Below are positions 15,131-16,709 of a DNA stretch of 16,709 nt, one piece after another; position 1 is the stretch's first letter, and each line of letters begins with the position of its first letter. The notes under the pieces are model-generated. The model was not told where the DNA came from. It did not search any database and saw only the letters and a program-made list of their open reading frames with translations. The DNA lies in the NCBI GenBank assembly GCA_934515035.1, contig CAKSXP010000014.1, positions 1-16,709 of the forward strand, in the 5' to 3' direction. This DNA is from an uncultured Oscillospiraceae bacterium (lineage in GTDB: Bacteria > Bacillota > Clostridia > Oscillospirales > Oscillospiraceae). Made by a program: the position numbers and the translations under genes.

Positions 15131-15144
15131 TGGTTTATCATCGG
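15118..15144. promoter_or_regulatory. Perfect inverted repeat over the -10/+1 of the oxidoreductase promoter
   Basis: CCGATGATA (15118-15126) and TATCATCGG (15136-15144) form a perfect 9-bp inverted repeat with a 9-nt centre. It covers the -10 hexamer and the predicted start site, the usual place for a repressor operator. Only the right half would be transcribed, so it is more likely a DNA site than an RNA hairpin. Confidence 0.65.
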
Positions 15145-15188
15145 ACCGCAAAGGCTGCGCGCACAAAAACACAGATTGGAGTTTTGGT

Positions 15189-16709
15189 ATGGAAAGAAAA
15201 TATCCGCATATTTTCAGCCCCATAACGCTTGGCAAGGGGCCTGGAGTCATCTTCAAGAACCGCATCTGGACCGCACCGACCGGCGTTCATCTTCTCGCCG
15301 CGGGCGAGCCATACCCCAACGAGGCTATCATCGCCCATTACCGCGAAAAGGCGCGCGGCGGCGCCGCCTGCATCACCTTTTCGGCGCAGAACATGGACCG
15401 CGTTATGCTTCAGTTCCACGACAGCATCCACTCCGACCCCGATATATTCAACGAGCAGTATCACAACTACTGGTACCGTCTGACCAGCGCGGTGCATTTC
15501 TTCGGCGCGAAGATATCTCTTGAGCTGCTCGCCTTCTGCCGCCATTCCTTTGACGAAAACGGCGAGCTGGTCTGCTGGAGCACGAACGGAGAGACCGACG
15601 AGGAGACCGGAGAATACTGCCCCGCCCTCTCGGAGGATGAGATGCGCGTAATGGCTCAGGATTACGCTCTGGCCGCGAAGTACGCCGTCAAGGTCGGCTT
15701 CGACATGATAATGCTCCACTTTGGCCACGGCACCTTCGTTGCAAACTTCCTTTCCCCGAAATACAACACACGCACGGACGCCTTCGGCGGCAGCGCCGAA
15801 AACCGCGCGCGCTTCCCCATCATGATAATCGACGCGATACGCGAGGCGATCGGTCCCCGCGTTCCCATTGAGGTCCGTCTCTCCGGCGACGAGCTGGTCG
15901 AGGACGGCGGCACCGTTGAGGACTGCATCGACTTCCTGCGCAGGGTCGAGGACAGGATCGACCTGGCCCATATCTCCTGCGGCACGGTCCAGGAGGATGT
16001 GACCCAGACCATCATGCACCCCGTCGAATTCTACCAGCCCGGCTGCAATGCGAAATACGCGCGCGCGGTCAAGGAAAGCGGCATCAGCATCCCCGTTCTT
16101 ACCCTCGGCGCTTTCCAGAAGCCGGAACTCATCGAAGAAACTCTCGCGACCGGCGGCGCGGATGTCGTTGCAATGGCCCGCGGCGCGATCGCGGACGCCG
16201 ACTGCGTCAACAAGATGCGCGACGGGCGCGAGGACGAGATCATCCCCTGCCTGAAATGCTTCTTCTGTCTGAGCTACGATATGGAGATGGAATTCGGCTG
16301 CGCCGCCAATCCGAAGGTCGGGCGCGAATATATTCTCAACCAGTTCATACCGGCCTCTACAACGCCCAAGCGAGTCGGCATAATCGGCGGCGGCCCCGCC
16401 GGAATGGCGGGCGCTATATTTGCGGCCCAGCGCGGACACGACGTCACGATATACGAAAACGCGCCGGAGCTTGGCGGAAAGATCGTCTTTGCAAAGCACG
16501 CCGACTTCAAATATGCCCTGAACGATACTCTGACCTATCAGAAAAACATGGTCGAAAAGCTCGGAGTAAAGGTGATCCTGAACTGCGAGGCTACGCCGGA
16601 GATGATCGAAAAGGAGAATTTCGACGTCGTTTTTGCCGCCGTCGGCTCCGATCCCGTCATCATCCCGATCCCCGGCCACGACATGCCCCATGTCATGACC
16701 GCCGAGCCC
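15189..16709 (+). CDS. NADH:flavin oxidoreductase, enoate/2,4-dienoyl-CoA reductase type (3' truncated)
   Basis: 507 codons are open to the window edge; family members are about 640-670 residues, so the last quarter is missing. The N-terminal Old Yellow Enzyme-type TIM barrel (1-350) has SPITLGKGPGVIFKNRIWTAP, LHFGHGTFVANFLSP (176-190) and RTDAFGGSAENRARFP (195-210). The 4Fe-4S site is Cys354-x2-Cys357-x2-Cys360-x10-Cys371. A second dinucleotide-binding domain begins KRVGIIGGGPAGMAGA (394-409), then TIYENAPELGGK. Such enzymes carry FMN, FAD and an Fe-S cluster, and pass electrons from NAD(P)H to C=C bonds next to a carbonyl or CoA thioester; relatives include enoate reductases and BaiCD/BaiH. 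The substrate cannot be told. GGAG lies 7 nt before the ATG. A SigA promoter with an overlapping inverted repeat suggests repressor control. Confidence 0.93.
   Translation, partial: MERKYPHIFSPITLGKGPGVIFKNRIWTAPTGVHLLAAGEPYPNEAIIAHYREKARGGAACITFSAQNMDRVMLQFHDSIHSDPDIFNEQYHNYWYRLTSAVHFFGAKISLELLAFCRHSFDENGELVCWSTNGETDEETGEYCPALSEDEMRVMAQDYALAAKYAVKVGFDMIMLHFGHGTFVANFLSPKYNTRTDAFGGSAENRARFPIMIIDAIREAIGPRVPIEVRLSGDELVEDGGTVEDCIDFLRRVEDRIDLAHISCGTVQEDVTQTIMHPVEFYQPGCNAKYARAVKESGISIPVLTLGAFQKPELIEETLATGGADVVAMARGAIADADCVNKMRDGREDEIIPCLKCFFCLSYDMEMEFGCAANPKVGREYILNQFIPASTTPKRVGIIGGGPAGMAGAIFAAQRGHDVTIYENAPELGGKIVFAKHADFKYALNDTLTYQKNMVEKLGVKVILNCEATPEMIEKENFDVVFAAVGSDPVIIPIPGHDMPHVMTAEP

Noticed and set aside
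15138..16691. 517-residue open frame on the - strand antisense to the flavin oxidoreductase
   Set aside because: The + strand frame has complete flavoenzyme motifs, a promoter and a ribosome binding site. The antisense product has no recognisable domain.
1..16709. tRNA, rRNA, CRISPR array, insertion sequence or prophage genes
   Set aside because: I looked for such signals and saw no cloverleaf candidate, regularly spaced repeat, transposase or integrase motif.

Overview
The window looks like a chromosomal segment of a high-GC member of the Clostridia (Bacillota), most like an Oscillospiraceae-type gut anaerobe. The basis is a SigA-type rpoD directly behind dnaG, strong AGGAGG ribosome binding sites, a secreted SLH-domain surface protein, a QueT/QueH queuosine pair, an ANTAR RNA-binding regulator and a clostridial Fe-S flavoenzyme of the enoate/2,4-dienoyl-CoA reductase type. 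There is no IS element, phage gene, CRISPR array, rRNA or recognisable tRNA. Genes at both edges are cut by the window.

Layout. 2-910 (+): 3' part of an xdhC-type molybdenum hydroxylase maturation gene, converging on a bidirectional terminator. 4256-1018 (-): a MATE transporter translationally coupled by an ATGA overlap to a lipoprotein with a metzincin-like fold whose catalytic Glu is replaced by Val. 7401-4413 (-): dnaG overlapping rpoD by 14 nt. 7658-7909 (+): a small three-helix membrane protein that separates dnaG from dgt. 8986-7982 (-): dgt, a dNTP triphosphohydrolase. dgt and dnaG each carry the same 28-bp promoter-like block, ending in CGTATA, at almost the same distance from their starts; it looks like an ECF-type rather than a SigA promoter. 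9455-11866 (+): a very strongly codon-biased S-layer/SLH protein with a roughly 165-nt structured leader and a UUCG-capped terminator.

12211-12750 (+): an orphan ANTAR regulator with a receiver domain lacking the phospho-acceptor Asp. Its perfect SigA promoter fires straight into an intrinsic terminator about 100 nt before the gene, a layout suited to autogenous antitermination. 14950-12835 (-): a probable queH-queT-galU operon with a candidate preQ1-type riboswitch in front of queT. 15189-end (+): an NADH:flavin oxidoreductase diverging from queH, with a perfect 9-9-9 inverted repeat over its promoter -10.

Most genes are housekeeping or common accessory genes. The points most worth a second look are regulatory: the ANTAR leader, the duplicated dgt/dnaG promoter block, the unusual preQ1-like element, and the pseudo-metzincin lipoprotein. 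Several starts are non-ATG (GTG for MATE, TTG for dgt and queH), judged from ribosome binding site spacing.
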